64,000 nucleotides of DNA from Eonycteris spelaea (taxonomy: Eukaryota; Chordata; Mammalia; Chiroptera; Pteropodidae), in NCBI GenBank assembly GCA_003508835.1, contig PUFA01000077.1:6152001-6216000 (forward strand), in the 5' to 3' direction. Positions 24,647 through 38,400 of the stretch are shown piece by piece. The notes under the pieces are model-generated. The model worked only from the letters and a program-made list of their open reading frames with translations, ran no database searches and was not told the origin of the DNA. How positions within the stretch are numbered: the stretch's first letter is position 1; the number at the start of each line of letters is the position of its first letter. A program made the translations under genes and the position numbers.

Positions 24647-26391
24647 GTTTAATTTTTCTCATTAGGGAGAATTTAAATTCAACTTTTCCCTTCTTGGAGG
24701 ATGATAATGAAAAAATATTGAGCAACCCTGGTGTAGGCACCAACACTGCAAAGTGAGGTGCACTGATCAGCAGTCGGTTCTCTCCGAATGCTGGTACCTG
24801 GGTGGTGTGTTGAGGGAAAGGTCACTCGCGGGTCCCCAGGCTTGTTTCACACACGTCTAACCAACTCTGCCCTCTGCCGGTCACCCCAAGCTCAACCCCT
24901 AAGGATTTCACTGTTCCCCAACATTAACGTGAACCAATGGGAACCAAGTTCCTATTTCTGCTTCACTTATTTGCCAAGGACATGCGGTTTTATTTACAAA
25001 AAGAAAAAGACGACAAAGCAAATACAATGGCAAAAATATGTACATTGTTGTAGAAAAGCAAAGTTCTATAAAAAGTAAAAAACAAAAACACTCCCTACCC
25101 GCTCCCAGGACTATTTGACAACAAACCGATTAAATCCTGAGATTTCCTTTCTTCCACATAGGTATCTGCTGATATTTGTCTAGCAAGATCCCCTGGGGTA
25201 TGAAGCAGGTTTAGGATGGACTCACAGCGCCTCAGTTCCCTATTTTATGGAAGTCCAGGCTTTATTTTATCATCCTTGCTTGAAGCCCTAGCTCAGGTTG
25301 ACTAAATTTTGATGTGGGACGTAAAGAAAGCTCCTCAGCTCATCACCGGTCAAGAGGAACGAATGGCAGCCGGTAAAAGTTTTCACTGATCTGTCAAACC
25401 TGCTTTACAAGCCTTTATCAGCATTCTGGCTCCGACCAGTCTACAGAGATACACTTATGCTTATCCGTGAAGATACCCCAGGAAGCAGGCAAGCCAAGCA
25501 ATTAAACAGGAATAAGAAAGTCTTCACAGCTATGGGCGGCTAATTCTATCTTTTCTGCGGCAGGACTTCCTCTGGGACAGTCTGTAATTGGCCTAATGTT
25601 GTCCCCCGTGAGCGTGACATGAGAGGAACAAAGGCCTTACACGTTCGGTGGTTCTAGAAAGGAAGCAACTCCAAGGAGTGCCCCCGTTCCCTAAAAAGGA
25701 ACAGGGTGAGGACTGCTTCCAAGTTCACTTCCCATTTTAAATCACTTTTTTATAGGATGAAAAGCAAGAAAAACAGACACTGCTTATTGGACAATGTGCT
25801 TTGTCAGAGATCACTGTATGCTTTCCGAGGTAGACTATTGTGTGATATCTTCGTAAGATAAGGCCCTATGTCCATGCAGGTTTAAGATGCGTGGTGCTTC
25901 TCTGCCTTTTCAAAGCAAACCCCAAATCAAAACCAGAAGCCCAGGGAATTTTCATCTGTAGCTCTCCGTCTTCTTTTTAAACACATTTTCACATTGTAAA
26001 CAAAGCGTGTTCTATCTTGTATTCGAGTTCTGCACTTCTTTTCCACATCTCTGGGGGACTACACAGGAGGGTCAGTGATCATCGCGAATTCCATTTTCAC
26101 CCATGAAACAGAACTCCTGCCCTTACCGTCCTGCTGGCGAGTCGTGGAGAAGAAAAGTTTATTTACAGTATTTCTGCTTTTCCATTACCAATTCTAACGA
26201 GAGGTCCACATTCTTATATTCCCAGCCCACGACTGCATCTTGCCCCTCCAATGTCCTCTTCATGACCTATCTCAGAAGCTTCGAGCCAATGTTTCCAATG
26301 TACACTATTTACAAACGAAGTGTCCAACTCTGTCTTCCCAGCCATCCAACCAGCAGGGGAACCTTTCTGAAGTGCTGTCGTGTGCTGGGAT

Positions 26392-26481
26392 TCAGAACTT
26401 GAACAAGTTGATAAAGTCCTGGGGTGAAAGTGAAACGGAGCAGCTCTCTGGGTTATTGGCTGTGCACGGGTGGTCAGTGCC
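26392..26481 (-). CDS. FBXO32: FBXO32 coding exon 9 (codons 327-355 and stop)
   Basis: The exon encodes [20 protein letters not shown] then QDFINLFKF and TGA. The acceptor is tttgcag. The C-terminus matches the conserved end of FBXO32, so the protein is full length. The exon continues into the 3'UTR. Confidence 0.96.
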   Translation of the reverse strand, partial: GTDHPCTANNPESCSVSLSPQDFINLFKF

Positions 26482-29400
26482 CTGCAAAGGAACACGACGG
26501 TTAGGTCTGAGTCCTCAGAAGCGTCTCGCTGGCCTGGAGCACCGCAAGGCATTCCCCAACCTCCAAACAACATTCCTCTGTCAAGGATGCTGTGTGCGTG
26601 TATGTGTGTGCACTTGTGCACAAAGAGAGGGGAGAATTTTGGGGCGGGATGGGAGGGGTTGCAGGAAAAAATAAACGGGGGCGGGGTGGGGGCGTGAAGG
26701 AAATTAAGGTCTTTGAAAGTTTCTCTTCCCGGGGACAGAATTGGGTTGACCTTCACCTTCAGAAGGAGGCTGCAATAGTGAAGGGGAGGGGACAATTTGG
26801 CATTGTAATGCTGGCACCACTGGCTCTTAGTTGCTGGCCTAGGGGTCTGTGGCAGTCACCTCCGAGACACGTACCTTCCAGGAAAGAATGTGACAGTGTT
26901 TGCAGAGCTGCAGGGTATCTCCATACTGCTCCTTCCGCGGGTAACATCGCACGAGTTTAAAATACATCTTCTTCCAATCCAACTGTCCTTTGTCTGACAG
27001 AATTAATCGCTTGCGGATCTAAATGCCAAATAAAAGTCATTGCAGCGGCGTTCATCGGGAAAAGGGTTTGCGGTTTTCTAGTTCTGAAAAGTTCTGCTCC
27101 CGCCCTGGAGGCCCCTTTTCCATCTCCGCCCTGCGATAGCTAGGGGAAATAGCCAAGACAGAAAGAAGTCTTCTAAAAGTAGCTTTTAACCAGTCTGGAA
27201 AAGAAACAGGTGGTTGGTGGCATCTTTCTAGTGACCTCCACCCAACTGCATTTGGACGGTCCTTTACACTTTAGATGACCTTGGTAAACACCTTCAGCCT
27301 TTCCTTTGCCACAGGCTTGAGTGATCACTTCCAGGGAGCTGCATGGCACAGGGGCTATTTTAAATATTAGAGGCTTTGTGAACAGAACTTGTTGAGCTCA
27401 CAGTTCTGTGTAAGGAAGCTGGGGAAAGAATCGGAGGCCATGTGAGGAGGGGAGAGGCTCAAATTCAAATTCAAGGCGTTTCCTCACCTACAGAGCCACT
27501 TCACTAATTTGCATGTGTCACGGAGCCTTCTGTGGCCTCAGCCTGTTCATCTCTTTGAAGTGGGCATCACGATATCTACCCTTTCCTGGGTCATTAAAAT
27601 AAAATGAAATAATACCTGTAAAAGTACTTTAGCTATAAAATATCATAACAGTGTGTTACTTTGTTATAGAAAAGAAGGACCAGTGCCAATTTGTGATTTT
27701 TTTTTTTGAGGATATTGTAAAATATGACTAGGTATACAGAATTGTAAGTGCTTCTTTCCCCCAACAAAACCACCTTTAAAAAACCCTCACGCGCATTATT
27801 TAGAAACTCCTTAGACTGCTCTTTTCCAGTCAAACCAAGAAGGTCTAGAGGGCGGGCACCCACACTTCGAGCTTGAGAGGGTGCCCAGGAAGCTTGAGGG
27901 TGGGGGGCAGAGAAGGGGGAGAAGGAAGGAACGTGGGCTGGGCCCCACCCACCTGCCGCTCGGAAAAGTGGTACTGGCAGAGCCTCTTCCACAGCAGCCG
28001 GTCCTCGCTGAGCACGTGCAGGTTGGGGCCCACCTGGCCCAGGCTGACCAGGTCGCGCCCGTCACTCAGCCTCTGCATGATGTTCAGTTGCAGGCACAGA
28101 GGCAGGTCGGTGAAGGTGAGGCCTTTGAAGGCAGGCTGCAGGGAGAAGGGTTACGTTACGCCGTGGGGACTCGAGCACCAATTCGCTAGGCGACACCCCC
28201 AAGGATGCATCCGTCCCCTCCCCCTCTGTCTTCGAGCTGGTTTATTGATCAGAGATCAAAAGCAGTAATTCTTCCTGCCTACGTGCAGAAACAGGACCCA
28301 TGGCCGAGATCACAAAGAACCACCTGTAACGGCTGGAGCTGAACGCTGCCAGAGGGGTTTTCCTCTTTCACAGAGTTTTCTGCTTTGACTCTTAAAGATT
28401 CTCCCAGCCGCACATGTTGGATTCTTGTGCTTCACACTAAGGTGAAAGATTCGCCCCTTCTGGAAGGGCTCACTGCACTGGACAGAGCACGCCCCCCCGC
28501 CACCCCAGCCTTGTATCTCACTGTCCCCTCTTACCACTGATCCCCCAAGCAGGTTTTCTCAGCGGCACCCAAACAAGCTGCCCACAAGGCCCCCACTTCC
28601 CCAGTCCTCTCTGCCTGTCCAAAAGTTACTCCTCCTCAGAGCCCGTCAAACCCACTTCCTCCGAAAGGCCTTTTTGGTTTTCGTGACTCCCTGGGCCTGA
28701 TTCTTTGCATCGTCCTAGAATTCCTATGATTCTTTCAGATACTTTTTGCAAAGTCCCCTTTAGTTATGTAACGAAACCCTCTCCAACAGAAAGCTGGAAG
28801 GGAACATTCCTGCAAGAATGTAAGCTCCAAGGAGGCAGGAATTTTGGTCTTTTTTCATTGCTGTGTTCCCAGTGTCTAGAAGAGTGCCTAGCATATAGTA
28901 GGCACCAAATGAATATTATGGAATGAATGAAACCCAAGAATTAAAGAGGAAAACAGCAGCAACAAAAAGACCCTGTACGGACATGTGTGTGTGTGCGTGT
29001 GTGCACTTGCATGGTGTACACTGTATGTGCACACTTGTACGTGCACTTGGAAAATGGCTGGTCCAGAACCCTTTGGCTTCAATGCCACCATCGCTGAGGC
29101 ATCTCTGTTCAAACCTAGGACTCCTTGAACATTTTGAAAACTTCATCTGTGGATAATACATTGGCAATTAATCATGAGCTTCTCCAGACGCCTCTTCTAC
29201 TATATCCCTGATCTTATAGTTAAGCCCTTTATTGCTTATATTACCCCATGTTACCTCATGTTACCCCACCTAGCCCTAGATCCTTGCAGCCTGGCTCTAA
29301 TTTCATAGGCCTTGCAGACTAGCTCAGTGCCACCTCTTTTGGTGGCCAATACAGGCTGGCACCGGAGGTGTGGCAGTGGGTCCATTAGGCTGGTGAGAGA

Positions 29401-32400
29401 CCCAGAAACAAGCCAATAATTCTAGAACAATCTTAAATGGGATCAAGGAGGCATGCACAGTGTTCTCTGGGAACAGTCTGTACACAGGGCTCCTCACTAA
29501 TATTTGCTGATAGGCCATTAACGGCAACTGGATGCTGCCATTTGGATAAGGAGTCAGCATAAGTCACCTGAGACTGGTTCTTTGCCCTTCCCTTGATTCC
29601 TGGGTGAGCTCTTGAGTTCGCATTACTGACATTTTTAGCTCAGTGGTCTGTCACCTCTTGGGGTCACAGGGAGAAAAAAAAATACAGAATGAAGAAACCC
29701 TTCCTTAGCTCAGGGGAAAATATCCTGGGAATGGTATTGCGTTCCTGCCTCAGAGTTTTAGAGATCAGATGCTGTACGAGACACAGCAAAGCCGGAATGC
29801 ACAGGGTTCCAGGGGACGTGCGTCTCAGCAGTTCCATCCTGTGCCCCCGCAAAGCAGAACAGGCTTGAAGAGGGAAGGTGGGCAGTGGGATGGACAAGCA
29901 GCAGATCCCCGGTACCCTCAGGGAGTCCGGGTCTCAGTTTCCCCATGTCCGAAATGAGCTGTTTTAGAAGATTCTGACGATCCCTTCCAGCTCCAACGAT
30001 CTGCGAGTTGGAGCCGTTTCAGACCCCTACCTCATCAGAAGTGCCTCTGACTTGGCAATTTTTATTGCTCAGGCTGCTGGGTTGAACTTTCGATTGTTTG
30101 CAAAACTCAGGACTTTGCTGGGCTGCAGAAGGCCCGAGACCTCTTTGTCATTTATCATCTGCTGCTGATCATATGAACTAATAAAACTGCCATGAGCTTT
30201 TCTTTTTTGTTTCCAGCACTTCAAAGCGTCTACTTTTTTTGGTTAAAACTCCCAGGCCAATTATTATATGAACTCCTATTAAAGTCCACTTGGCAGGGTT
30301 CACTCTCAAATTTTTAAACCTGAACTTTTCCAAAATCCTTGCCCAGACCCCATGCCAAGTCCTTATTCCTGATAAATGGTTAACTGCTTGCGTGCTTTCT
30401 TCTTTTTGAATATATAAACATATATGAGAAAAATAAGTCACTCTTGCTCCTGCAATCAAGCATTTGGCTAAAATCCTATATGTCCACCCTGCCCGCCCCT
30501 TCCCCTTCCCCTTCCCATATTTCAAAACCCTGCCTTGCTCACAGCACACTGTGATTCTATTGAACTTTTCTCCCTATAAACCATTTCTTTTTCCTCATCT
30601 TTGATTATGTTAATTGTTTTACCAATAAAAATTGGCTCCATAGGATTAGATATGAAATTTTGAAGGAAAGCAAGATTATGAGCTGGGAAGACACTGATAG
30701 AATTTTGGCAAATAGAAAGAAATCACTGTGAATGTCACCTTAACATTTTTGTGTAATAACATACTTTCCTTTGGTCCAGCCTGTTAAAAAGTTAGCTTTA
30801 AAATACAGTCCAGACCGAAGTAATTAAGGCACCCCTGCCTTTTCGATCTTTTCCTCTGGAGACTTGGGCATTTGTGTGGAAAGCTCTTTAGGGTCTCTGG
30901 GTTCCCTGCTCTCAAAATCATGCAGCTCAGAGCCCAGGAGCATTGGGAAGGCTGGCACGAGGAAGGAGTGTGCCGAGTAGAAGCACAGCCTCTGCAGACA
31001 GGCCTGGGTTTGATCTTAGTGCTACATCTTACCGGTGGTGGGGCCCTGGCCAGAATATGCTAACTATTTAGTCTGATTGTTCTCATTTATAAAGTGAGGG
31101 AAGCATATCTTATTATAGTATTGCTGGGAGGAATGGATGAGATAATGCATGGAAGCCCTTAGCACAGTGCCCAATAAATATTAGCTATTGTAAGGACGCC
31201 CACTTGTAATTATTCACTAGATGAGTTAATTCATATATGTCAAGGAATAGAAGGGTGTCTGCCACAGAGTGAGCCCTTATTATTATTAAGCTGACGCATA
31301 TACAAATACTTCGCTACACGTCAGGCACGGTTCCAAGTGCTTCCTATGTATTAACTTATTGAATCTCTCACCAGGGCTATGAGATATGCATTGAGACATG
31401 AAGAGGCTGTTAACTTGCCCCGAATCCTGCAATTGGTAAATTTTCATCATCATCCATAATATAGGGGAATATTTTCCAATTGCATTTCTCTGAACTTTGA
31501 ACAAGTACTTCAGGCCACATGGTGGGAGGAGACCTCCTTTCAGTCATTCATTCACTCAACTAAAATTTACTGACTGCCTTCTGCTATGTCACGTAGAGGG
31601 AACAGAGCAGGGAACAAGATGGTGATGTCCTTTCTTTGTGGAGTTGATGAGCCAGTGGACAGAGACAGGAAAGGGAATACATGTATGAGGTCATTCCAGA
31701 TGGTGATAACTGCTCTACAGAAGGTGAAATGATAGTGGCTTCAATAGACTGGGGAATCGGGGCAGGCAGCAAGCTTAAAAGCCTCAACACAGGACGAAGC
31801 ATGGAGCAGAGAAGAGCTTGCCCTGGCTGGAGTGCGGTGAGCAGAAGGGGGAGCGAGGTGAACCTCAGTATTTGATTGGTCCTGCGTGGGATTTCATTGG
31901 ATTTAGAAGGTCTGCAAAAAGCTGCATCACTGAATAAATAGTTGGAAGAAAGCTGGATTGAAAAAAAAGTTTGGAAACCACTGACGTTAGGAAAGCTTTG
32001 CCATTTTAGGAATAAGGAGTCCAGGATTCTGGCCTCAGCTCTGGCCCTAATTGCTGTATAACTCATGAAAAGTTCCTGGGCTTCTCTGGTTCCACCCCAT
32101 GAAGGGTAATAGCAGCTGCAATGGCTACTCCCAAGAGTGTGTATGGATCAAGTAAGGGGACCCTGGGAAGTAAGCCCATGGAGGTGTAAGGTATGTGGGT
32201 GCATGTGGCCACGGGGGGCTCCTGTGAGGTGGACAAAGGGAACAGAGGCCAGCTCTGGGCAAGTGCGACCAGCCAAATGGGTGTCCCAAAGTTGCTGCAG
32301 GTAAGATGCCCTGGGGACAAATGGGACTTACTCATTTATATCACTGGCTGCGTGATTCTCTCTACGCTTAGAAAAGCAGTAAGTATTAAGTCCAGGCTAT

Positions 32401-35400
32401 AGAGAATGACAGGAATCAGGCAGAAGATGTAAGTGGGTTTTCTGTGAGGCAAAAGCTGGAAATTTGGGTCTCAAATTCACATTGTCAAACTATGCCTACG
32501 CTTGAGAGATGGGAATGGGATAAATTATTAAAATAAATCAGGTAGATGTTCTTAAGAAATACTCATATTCTCTTATAATAATCAAATAATTGAGATAACT
32601 TGAAAGATTACCTGGGCTTATGTTGCACATTGTGTGTTGTGTGTGTGTGTGTGCGCGCACACATGTGTATTATAGTCCAAGTGATTCTAAGGAAGTCACA
32701 TAAGCCCTAGGCTCCTAATTATTCCCTCTGTTTCAGAGTTTAAGAAACTAAGGCACAGAGGCTATTAACAGTAAAGTCAAGGATTTGGGATTTTGAAGAC
32801 ATTGGCTTTTGAAACCTTCATATTGTAAAATAATTATTTTAAAGAGGTCAAAGAGGTTTTTTTCATGTTACTTTCTCCAGAGGTGGGGCAGACCCAAACT
32901 TTATCAGGTTGGGTCCCAGAACCACTGGAACCACTTAAAACAGCCGTGGTCAGTGATTAGATAAGTAAGCCAAGTGCTACATGAGCCGCCTAAGTGTGCC
33001 TGTCCATTAGTGAGCCTTAAGAGATTATACCAGCATCTTTCTCACACTTTTTGTGAGCCTTGGTCCTCCCGCTCATTATTAAGAAGAGCTGAGGGCCGGG
33101 TTATGTTTTAAAAGCTATAAGTAGTTAAGCTGGTAATACGAGCTATTTTTGGGTTTGAGTTAGAATCGCTCATGTCTTTTCTTACATGTATGTTCGCAGT
33201 TTTTAATCAAGTTTCCTTTGTCATGACTATGGATAACTGGCACTAGAATTTTATTTTATTTATTTATTTAATAATTTTTTAGGGGAGGCAACCCTTGGTT
33301 GACCTCACAGATTGCAAGGATCTTGTCAGCTTACAAGCTCTTATTTTTTATTTTTTACACCTACAGCACCTGGTCTTCCTAGGTGATCTCCCATCCAAGT
33401 ACTAACCAGGCCTGACCCTGCTTAGCTTCTGAGATGGCACTAGAATTTTAAAAGGTTGATACCAGTTCTCCAGATCATTGTCATCATAGCTCTGTTGTAT
33501 TCAAGGCAGCACCCTAAGCTGTAAGCGACACATGCCTTTAAGAGGAAGTGGGCAAAAAGAAAGAACACCAAATTGCACTAAAGATGTCAGGGGGAGAGCC
33601 AGCATCTTCCCCAAAGCTGGGTTTCTGGTTTTCCCACCATGTTCAGTCGGCTGCCATCTTTCACATGCTTCGATTCAGTTTTGCCAAGTTCTCCTTCCTA
33701 CCCTCCCTTGGTCAGGCAGCTCCCCCACCCCCCCCTCCCCCAGCCCTTCTTCAGCACCCTGTCCAAAGCATCAGAACGGAATGGCCCAGGCTCTCCCATC
33801 ACCAGAGACAAGGACCTGGCAAGGCCACCCGGCATCTCAGTGGAGGAGGGCACTGAAGCCTTTCCTGCTGGGGGAGGCCGGGCTTCTGCTTACCCTGGTA
33901 ATCTGGATGTTGTTTAGCTGCTGCTGCCAGTGTAGAATCGTCTCCATTCGGTACACCCACATGTTAATGTTCCCGACCAGCACACACTTGCCGACTCTTT
34001 GGACCAAGGTACATAAGGATGTGTAGAGGGTCTGGAGTAGCTCCCTTATTAGTCGAATGTTTTGCTGGTCTTCAAGGACTTGAGTGGGGAAAGAAAAAAG
34101 AAATACCGCTTATGCTACTGAACTCTATATTTTATAAGTAGGCCTTTGTTTTCCTCTCTTCTGCTCATGTTCCCTGGGCACTGCCCGTGGGCATAGGGTT
34201 TTCTTTCTTGCTGGTGTGTTTCTTCTCCACTTGGCTAAGCTTCTGCCCTTGAGGTCACTGGGTAGAGTTTCAATTATCTAGGTCCCTCTTTGTTCTTGTC
34301 TCCCTGGTTTTTTACAGAGGCTCATTCTCTCTCATTGTTACACCAGCACCCATTGCTCGCCTGACCTGAAAACAGTTTCTTTTGCCCTGCGGTGCTATGT
34401 CTCTTTTAGGTGGTCAGCGGTAGGCACACGGGGTGAGGGTCAGGAGCTTGGTTTCTAATCCTGCATGGGTGACTCTGTGTATGATTATGGACAATTCATT
34501 CTTCCTCATGGGCCTCAGTTTCCTCATGAGCACAACGAGTCAGTTGAGCCAGAGATCTAAGGTTCCTCCTCGCTCAGATAGTCTATGAATCTATTCTGTC
34601 CTGTTCACAGAGCTCAATTTTCTAGGAATTTGGAATCCAGAGGCTTGGTCGTCAAGGTCGGGACATGTGTTTACACTGAGAAGCCTGAGAGGCTCACAGC
34701 AGGGCAAATGGATGATGCCAGTAAAAGGATGGGAGGTTGATGGTCTCACTCTTTGTCACAGGCATGAGCTGTACCTGTCTCTGAACTGGAATCTGGCCCT
34801 TCTGAAATGCATCTAGAGTCATTCCTTTCTATCCGCTCACAGCCCCTTGATTCTAAGGACATGTCTGCTCTATTGGAAGATCCATCTTCCCGTCCCCATG
34901 CTATAAAAAAGGGTGAGAGTGAGAGAGAGCTCACCTTTCAGAACCACTTTTTCCAAAATGTTCATGAAGTTCTTTTGGGCAATGCCACTCAGGGATGTGA
35001 GCTGTGACTTTGCTATCAGTTCCAACAGCTGTGGATAAAAATAGAAGTTGCCAGGCTTAGAATACAGAGATATTTTTCTCCTCTAATCTCTGCTTTTGAG
35101 TCACATGACGCGTAGATACAGACTGACGGGGAGAGAGAAATGGCAGGCAGGGACGCGATGCAATAAAAAGCAGATGCGCAAAGTGAAAGACAAATGGGGG
35201 TAATTCAAAACCCAGGAATCAGGATGCATATTTAATTGCTTTTTTTTTTTCTTTTCAAAATAAAGAGTTTGGCTTCAGCTGGGGCTAATTCATTCTACTT
35301 GTCCTACTTCAGCAAGGGAGGCTGATGTACTCCTAAGGGAACAAAAGCTCCTATGACCTGCGAATGTCTGAGTTCCATACAAACAGTCCCAATGGCAGTT

Positions 35401-38400
35401 CTTCTGCCCGCACTTGAACTTCTTTCCCACTGGCACTGACAGTTCTCAAGGCACCTAAAAGCTCGTGTTCAGTATCAATGTGCACTTTCCAAGGAAGTGT
35501 CAGCTGTTACTCAGCTATCTCCTGCTCATGCAGCGTTTAATGAAAATGTCTATCAATCAGACTCTTTCACTGCACCTTCTGTAGGAAGAGGCTGGTGACT
35601 GGAAAAGAGAAATTCGTGGATGTAGAGTATACATACATATTTCCACTTAAAGGTTAAGACTTTTGCAGCTCCAGGTTTAGGTTCAAGTCATGGTCTGACC
35701 ACTTATTAACTCTGCAACTATGGGTAAACTCCTGAATTATTTGGTGCCTCAGTTTCTTCATCTGTACTACTAAAAATTAGAGTCCTCAGCAGTATGGAGA
35801 GCTTTAAATGAGAGCACTCACAGCCTTAGCACAGTGGCTGGCATAAATTAGGTGGAAGTAAAGGTGGGTTTGTTTATTGAAGAAGTATGTCCCATTCCCG
35901 CCACCCCCATTATTGCCAAATGAGAAGAAATAAAAATAATAATTTAAGTTGGTGCATTCTTAGCCCAATCTTTCTTCCTTTCCATAGCAAAAATCTTGAC
36001 AGATATGGCAAGGTTTTTAAAAATTCAAAGATTCTATTATTGCAAAATGAAACGTTCGACTGGAAAGGGGTCTTAGAGATCATACAGTCAACCTGTTTAA
36101 CAGATGAGCAAAGCGAGGCTTGAGAGACTAAACCTTACAAACTACTCCATCAGCAGTGAGAGGCTCGGCAGAGTCCTTCTCAACACACCTCATGTTTTTG
36201 TGGAGTTATCTAACAAAAGAACTGATGTCAAATGAAAACAATTAATTTTATCAGAACCCACCAGGCCCCCAAGTAAAACTACTAGCGTTAGACTTGAAAA
36301 GAAAACTAGACTTCGAGAAGCAGGCCCCCTGCTTTACGTTAGAGCTCGAATCTCTGATTCCAGGAAACTTCCCAAGGGCGTTTCATCTCCTGGCCAGGCC
36401 CCAGCCCGACTTTTCTTCAGGTCGATAAACACTGAGTATGACACTGTACGGGCTGCTGGCATCCAGGCCGAAGGAACTAGCAAAGTGACACTCCAAACAC
36501 TGGGCTGCACAGGAGAACTGAAACCTTTGGATCCGAGCCGCCAAGCAATTCAAAGAACCTCTGCTTCCAAGACATTTGTTTAAAAATTTTGTCCCCATGG
36601 AGCCCCTAGGGAGCCTGTCAGACCACGTACAGACTTTCAATTTCCTGAGCGTAATTTTACTTTAAGTTAAAAAATAAAACAAAACAAAACCCCAAACCTT
36701 TTCCAGCCTGGCGTATGAATCTCTCGCACATGCAGGCAGAGATGCTGTCATCTCCATCTGACGGGGGAGGCGTCGAGAAAAGGCTTGAGGCTGGTTTGTT
36801 AGGATTAGTACTTGTGATTCAAGGCTGTAAGTCAGGAGCTGACCAAGGAGCCACCAAGAAAGCATGAATTCAGAACATCAGTAGAGGCCCTGTCCATGGG
36901 TGGTGACCACACTGGATGCCCTCTGCCTGTCTGGTTCAGCTGTCACCAACCAACACGTGACAGTCAAAAGAGGAGTGAATAATGGCACAAAGGGACTGGC
37001 CAAACCTTTCATTTATCTCCCTGACCAACAACAAGATTCAGAAGGCCAAGCCGATGGTCTATTAATACCCTGAGCCTCACATGACCAGCACAAAGCAAGA
37101 TGAAAGAAAACAAAGCCTTGAGTCGCTCTTGGAAGGGCAGTAGGCTGAGCACTGTGACTCATCGTAGGGTGGGAGGTAGGTCAAGGGGGTGGGAGGAGGG
37201 CGGCCAGAGCTCAGCCTGAAATCCATCCAAAACCCAGATTCCATGTGACTGCCGCCTCATGAGGGTGTCAGTTTTAATCCTGTCTAAAAATGCACCAATC
37301 ACAAGGACAAGAACCCTCTCAGAGCTATGACTATGCATTTGAGGGAAAAGAAAAAAACCCTTTGGTCTGACTGAGATGATCTCTGACTGAGGAGGAGGAG
37401 GAGGAATACAACAGCAACAACTTGTCAACTGGCAGCAGAAGGACATGTTAACTACCCCGCGTTTAATCCTAACCTCGAGGGAGGGTCCCTCTTTTTACCT
37501 GCAGGCAGCGGTGGGAGCAAGAGAAAGAACCTGGAATTGGAAGAGACCTGGATTCTCTAGCTGGGTGACCTTTACATCGGTCATTCGTTCAGCAAGCATT
37601 GTTTTTCAATGGCCGTTCTCGCCTAGTGTGATGGTAAGTGATGTGGATGTGAAGACACGTGGTCCCGACTCATGGAGTTTACTGTCTGGTTTACGGTGTA
37701 AGTCATTTAACTTCTTGGAACCCCCGTTTCTTCACTTCCAAAATGGAAATAAAAAGACGACTTACATCACAGGGTTGTTATGAGAATAAATGAGACTAAT
37801 ATGTAAAAACTCATTGTAAAAAACAAACACAAGGCATTATTATTATTATAAGGCGTTATTTCTTCCCCTTCCAAACCCCAATCTAGTGAAGTTTAAAGTT
37901 GATATTGAAGGTTAGCGACCTTTCTCTCTGTAAAGGGCCAGAGAGTAGATATTTCAGTCTTCCAGGGCCAAATGGTCTATGTGGCAGCTCCTTCATTCGG
38001 CAGTTGCGGTGTAAAAAGGGCTGTAGACACCATGTAAATGCACAGGTGGCTGCGTCCCGGTGACATTTTATTTACAGAACAGGTAGGGGCGCATAGTTGG
38101 CCAGCTTCTGATGTATACACCATAGAGTTCAAGAGTGAGGGCTACAGAGTCAAACTGCCTGCCTCGGTCTCCCTATCTGTAAAATATGCATAATAGTAGT
38201 ATCTACTTCAGAGTTGCCGTGAAGATTAAATGTGTTCATAAAGCAGTCAAAACAGTGCCCGGTACCAAGAATATACGCAACAAATAATTATTATATTTTC
38301 ATAATACAGAGACCATTACGAGGTAAAATTATTGCCAGGGAGGGTATAGTGAATTAGTAGGGTAAAATACAGCAGGCATTAAGACTTTTAGAATCCCTGT

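Larger units (their letters stand above)
21130..26391 (-). other. FBXO32: Probable FBXO32 3'UTR
   Basis: Downstream of the stop codon there is about 5.3 kb with no recognisable interspersed repeat, in contrast to flanking DNA, ending shortly after an AATAAA. FBXO32 is known to have a long 3'UTR of about this size. The segment holds two long sense-strand open frames (22108-22617 and 23797-24516), treated as chance, and a 27-base-period imperfect duplication at 22817-22857. Exact ends need transcript data. Confidence 0.65.
28136..33893 (-). other. FBXO32: FBXO32 intron 6
   Basis: This 5.8 kb phase-0 intron carries an L2 end (28640-28932), MIRs (30975-31190 and 31305-31440), an unnamed ancient repeat (31540-31880), a TG/CG microsatellite (32631-32668) and a 5S-derived SINE in sense orientation 460 bases downstream of exon 6. 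Confidence 0.85.

Noticed and set aside
26214..26795. Minus-strand open frame of 193 codons
   Set aside because: It overlaps FBXO32 exon 9 and its flanking intron in another frame and does not match any family.
30178..30549. Minus-strand open frame of 123 codons in intron 6
   Set aside because: It lies in AT-rich intron sequence with no domain and no splice support.
33290..33434. A real 5S rRNA gene
   Set aside because: The 5' part of 5S is missing, and the A-rich tail, extra module and target-site duplications show a SINE. The same tail rules out a 5S gene at 63486-63697.
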